Part shown: positions 5,045 through 6,705 of the stretch, one piece after another
How the letters are laid out: every line of letters begins with the position of its first letter
Position numbering within the stretch: position 1 is the stretch's first letter
Assembly (NCBI GenBank): GCA_964569015.1
Contig: CAZMSN010000078.1
Location: 1 to 6,705, forward strand
DNA: 6,705 bases
Direction of reading: 5' to 3'
From: CAYQEC01 sp964569015
GTDB lineage: Bacteria; Actinomycetota; Acidimicrobiia; Spongiisociales; UBA5794
Position numbers and translations under genes: made by a program
The notes under the pieces: model-generated
What the model was told of the DNA's origin: nothing
Seen by the model: the letters and a program-made list of their open reading frames with translations, nothing else
Databases searched by the model: none

Positions 5045-6212
5045 GTTGACGATTCGCAGTCAGGCTGGAGTCGCTCTCGTCTCCTGCGGCGATCTCGGTC
5101 ATCATCTGGGCGAACTGGTTGCCCACCGTCGGCCAGTACCAGTCGGCTGCGAGTTGTCGGGCCCGTTGTGCCATGAGCGCCATCGAGTCGGGATGAGAGA
5201 TCAGGTTCCGCAGCACCCTACCGAGTGTGGCGGGCTCGTCATACGGGACAATCGCGCCCGCCCCCGCCGACAGTAGCTCGACGGCATGAGGGAACGGCGT
5301 GGCGACTACCGGCTTGGAGGCGGCGATCGCCTCCACCAGCACGCCCGAGGTGACCTGTTCCACCGACTCGTAGGGGAGGGCGATCACGTCGGCGCTGCGG
5401 ACGAGACGGGCGAGATCTTTCCGGTCGAGGTACCGGTTGTCGAACTCGACCACGTCCCCCAATCCGAGGCGATCGGCCAGAGCCACCAGACCCTCACGGT
5501 AACTCTCACCCGATGCGCGCCGCACGTGGGGGTGGGTGGCGCCGGCGATTAGGTAGCGGGGCAGCGGGTCGAGGTCGAGGAGTCCGGCAAAGGCCTCGAT
5601 CGCCCACTCCAATCCCTTGCCGGGGCCGATCAGGCCCCACGTCAGCACCAGCGGCCGGTCGCCGGTCGAGAGCGACGGACCGGCCAGGTCGTAGTCCGCC
5701 CCGTGATTGATCACACTGATCCGGTGGGCGTCCACGCTGTAGCGGTCGACGAGACGATCGGAGGCCGTCTCGCTCATGACGACGATCCGGTCGGCGAGGT
5801 CGCAGATCCGATCCATGATCGCCCGCTGATCGTCAGTGGGCTGGTTCAGCACGGTGTGGAGGGTCAAGGCGGTCGGCACCGTCAGCCCCGACATGAGATC
5901 GATCACTTCGGCGCCGTCAGGCCCACCGAAGATGCCGAACTCGTGCTGGATCGACGCCGCGTCATACGTATTCAGAATTCGCGTCGCGGTTTGCAGCGAG
6001 CCGGGCTCGCCGACACGGTGATGGAACACCACAGGCGCACCGCCCGCGAGAAGGGGGCCGTCGGTCAAGCTGACCACTCCCAACCGCCCTCGCCGAGAGC
6101 TCGGCTGGCCGGCAATGGCCTCGACGAGCGACGCCGTGTAGGTGGCGATCCCACAGACCGTGGGCGGGAACGTGCCCACGAATCCAATGGACACACCTGA
6201 ACCGGACAGCAT
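5031..6212 (-). CDS. Family 4 glycosyltransferase, first gene of the minus-strand operon
   Basis: A 393-residue GT-B glycosyltransferase. The N-terminal half opens with VSIGFVGTFPPTVCGIATYT, a typical GT4 beta1-Gly-rich loop, and contains SIQHEFGIFGGPDG (about 87-100), a signature of the subfamily found beside GH130 genes. The C-terminal donor domain has TWGLIGPGKG (191-200), ALPYESVEQVTSGVL (278-292) and KPVVATPFPHA (300-310). The first Glu of the EX7E motif is Gln here (Gln286, then Glu294). Several starts are possible; ATG at 6212 is chosen because GAAGGAG (6218-6224, minus strand) lies five bases before it, while the ATG at 6215 would leave only two bases and an upstream TTG at 6242 has no ribosome site. 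The stop lies 14 bases inside the next gene. A promoter candidate is seen about 120 bases upstream. Mannose transfer is plausible from the GH130 partner but is inference. Confidence 0.9.
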   Translation of the reverse strand: MLSGSGVSIGFVGTFPPTVCGIATYTASLVEAIAGQPSSRRGRLGVVSLTDGPLLAGGAPVVFHHRVGEPGSLQTATRILNTYDAASIQHEFGIFGGPDGAEVIDLMSGLTVPTALTLHTVLNQPTDDQRAIMDRICDLADRIVVMSETASDRLVDRYSVDAHRISVINHGADYDLAGPSLSTGDRPLVLTWGLIGPGKGLEWAIEAFAGLLDLDPLPRYLIAGATHPHVRRASGESYREGLVALADRLGLGDVVEFDNRYLDRKDLARLVRSADVIALPYESVEQVTSGVLVEAIAASKPVVATPFPHAVELLSAGAGAIVPYDEPATLGRVLRNLISHPDSMALMAQRARQLAADWYWPTVGNQFAQMMTEIAAGDESDSSLTANRQRVAG

Positions 6213-6217
6213 CATGA

Positions 6218-6224
6218 CTCCTTC
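6218..6224 (-). promoter_or_regulatory. Ribosome binding site deciding the operon's first start
   Basis: GAAGGAG on the minus strand precedes two consecutive ATG codons (6215 and 6212). Spacing of five bases favours 6212. It also argues against the in-frame TTG at 6242, which would put this site inside the coding region. Confidence 0.6.
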
Positions 6225-6332
6225 GACGGTACTCGTGGGCAAAGGCAGCAGCGATCACTGGTGAGGCAGGACCGGGTCGCCGGGCCGGGGAATCCGCGAG
6301 CAGAAGTGAACGGCACGTTGGGCCGTAGCTGC

Positions 6333-6341
6333 ATGATACCA
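6333..6341 (-). promoter_or_regulatory. Candidate extended -10 promoter of the glycosyltransferase-GH130 operon
   Basis: The minus strand reads TGGTATCAT, an extended -10 (TGN followed by TATCAT, five of six matches to TATAAT). There is no good -35 at 16-18 bases upstream, which is tolerated when the TG extension is present. Transcription would start near 6326, giving a leader of about 114 bases. Confidence 0.4.
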
Positions 6342-6362
6342 GGGGCGGCCGCTCGGCGCGCC

Positions 6363-6372
6363 CTACCGGTGG
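6363..6372. repeat. Imperfect copy of the CCACCGGTGG palindrome
   Basis: CTACCGGTGG differs from the perfect palindrome at 6402-6411 by one base. The two centres are 39 bp apart. Paired near-identical palindromes upstream of an operon are typical of operators, but lying just upstream of the presumed -10 rather than on it would suit an activator or a distal repressor site. Inference from pattern only. Confidence 0.3.
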
Positions 6373-6467
6373 GGACGGGGCGTGGTGCCTTGCCGCTGCA
6401 ACCACCGGTGGAGGGCATCGGCGAGCTCCGGGGGCACCAGCTCACTGGGGCCGGCTCGGTGAATCAC
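6363..6467 (-). CDS. Possible 34-residue small protein
   Basis: A GTG-started frame on the minus strand beginning VIHRAGPSELVPPELADAL and ending QRQGTTPRPHR before TAG. The middle (ELADALHRWLQRQ) would form an amphipathic helix and third codon positions are mostly G or C (28 of 34), as in the real genes here. Against it: no ribosome site precedes the GTG, an in-frame TGA lies two codons upstream, it matches no family I know, and it covers the putative operators. It could be a chance frame or the tail of a decayed gene. Confidence 0.2.
   Translation of the reverse strand: MIHRAGPSELVPPELADALHRWLQRQGTTPRPHR
6402..6411. repeat. Perfect 10-bp palindrome CCACCGGTGG
   Basis: A self-complementary CCACCGGTGG in the divergent intergenic region, 39 bp from a near copy (6363-6372). 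It is a candidate operator for a dimeric regulator controlling the glycosyltransferase operon, the repeat-protein gene, or both. In GC-rich DNA such palindromes can arise by chance, so the pairing is the main support. Confidence 0.35.
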
Positions 6468-6468
6468 G

Positions 6469-6474
6469 TATCAT
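6469..6474 (+). promoter_or_regulatory. Candidate -10 element for the rightward repeat-protein gene
   Basis: TATCAT on the plus strand, within TATCATGC, the same octamer seen in the minus-strand promoter. No convincing -35 is visible 16-18 bases upstream and no TG extension. If used, transcription starts near 6481, which supports translation from the ATG at 6575 and excludes the in-frame ATG at 6473. Confidence 0.25.
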
Positions 6475-6574
6475 GCGTCTTGGGCAACCTTTCGCAAGGG
6501 GTGAGCGGTATGGTCGATTCCAACGGAATGCGCTTTCGTCCGTCGATGGCGCAAGAGCAGAGAGCGAGCACACG

Positions 6575-6705
6575 ATGAACCATCCCAGAATGACCGATGT
6601 CGAAGGGGGAGATCAGGGCGGCTCGTCAACGCCCGACGTGAACGCGGAGTCTGAGACGAAGACCGAGCCTGAGACGAAGACCGAGCCTGAGACGAAGACC
6701 GAGCC
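6575..6705 (+). CDS. 5' end of an acidic ETKTEP-repeat protein (runs off the window)
   Basis: A plus-strand frame starting MNHPRMTDVEGGDQGG, continuing SSTPDVNAESETK and entering a tandem ETKTEP repeat with no stop before the window edge (43 complete codons). The visible part is hydrophilic, acidic and low in complexity, so it is almost certainly a disordered N-terminal tail or linker; the folded part of the protein, and so its function, lies outside. The start is uncertain. The frame is open upstream and has an ATG at 6473 that would add 34 residues, mostly basic at first, but that ATG overlaps a putative -10 element. The ATG at 6590 is also in frame. Only a weak GAGAG-like ribosome site (near 6560) precedes 6575. 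Charged repeat tails of this kind occur ahead of membrane or RNA-binding domains in actinobacterial proteins; nothing here tells which. Confidence 0.55.
   Translation, partial: MNHPRMTDVEGGDQGGSSTPDVNAESETKTEPETKTEPETKTE
6653..6705 (+). repeat. 18-base tandem repeat encoding ETKTEP
   Basis: Units begin at 6653, 6671 and 6689; the first two are identical over all 18 bases and the third matches for the 17 bases present before the edge. The preceding GAGTCT (6647-6652) looks like the end of a diverged unit. Each unit keeps the frame and encodes Glu-Thr-Lys-Thr-Glu-Pro. Perfect nucleotide identity indicates recent expansion by slippage or unequal exchange, so copy number probably varies between strains. 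Confidence 0.85.

Larger units (their letters stand above)
6216..6574. other. Intergenic region between divergent genes
   Basis: About 360 bases between the start of the minus-strand glycosyltransferase operon and the preferred ATG of the plus-strand repeat protein. It holds candidate promoters for both directions (6333-6341 and 6469-6474), two ACCGGT-centred palindromic elements (6363-6372, 6402-6411) and a 34-codon minus-strand frame (6363-6467) that may be chance. No tRNA, insertion sequence or known riboswitch is recognisable. Confidence 0.6.

Noticed and set aside
5703..6200. A 165-codon plus-strand frame antisense to the operon GT4
   Set aside because: The opposite strand encodes clear GT4 motifs over the same stretch; the plus-strand product is a His/Arg/Asp-rich shadow without family features.
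6481..6530. A GGTCGATTCC string reminiscent of a tRNA T-loop
   Set aside because: No cloverleaf stems, acceptor pairing or anticodon arm can be drawn around it.
6261..6578. A 105-codon plus-strand frame through the right intergenic region
   Set aside because: Low-complexity Gly/Arg/Pro product with no family features, no ribosome site, and it covers the promoter and palindrome elements.
6653..6705. Short direct repeats that might be a CRISPR array
   Set aside because: Units are contiguous with no spacers and preserve a reading frame, so this is a coding tandem repeat.

Overview
GC-rich, gene-dense bacterial DNA with tight spacing, GTG/ATG starts and strong GGAGG-type ribosome sites. The style (small Lys-rich MGDKGKGGK-type protein, cupin with an SPPEHPDGTVH tail, neutral zinc metallopeptidase remnant) suggests an actinobacterium (Actinomycetota), but the sequence does not fix the lineage.

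Layout. Left part (1-1450): a 27-residue single-span membrane microprotein on the minus strand with a good promoter and ribosome site; facing it, a C-terminal fragment of a YpfJ-type neutral zinc metallopeptidase that has lost its HExxH half; then a plus-strand cupin gene and a 38-residue very basic protein. Middle and right (1478-6212): a carbohydrate cluster. A plus-strand GT4 glycosyltransferase (1478-2485) converges, with only 13 bases between stop codons, on a minus-strand three-gene operon (6212 to 2499) encoding a second GT4 glycosyltransferase, a six-hairpin (alpha/alpha-toroid) glycosidase-like protein and a GH130 beta-mannoside phosphorylase/hydrolase-like protein. The operon genes overlap (14 bases, then TGATG), so they are probably co-translated. 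Right end (6213-6705): a regulatory intergenic region with two outward-facing TATCATGC elements and CCACCGGTGG-type palindromes, then the start of a plus-strand gene with an 18-base tandem repeat encoding ETKTEP, cut by the window edge.

How the genes may work together. The two glycosyltransferases could build a glycan or glycoside (mannose is suggested by GH130), with the GH130 and six-hairpin proteins trimming or recycling it. None of the three operon proteins has an obvious signal peptide or membrane span, so a cytoplasmic cycle is the simplest reading. Substrate and product are inference. The linkage of the first plus-strand GT4 to the operon rests on position only.
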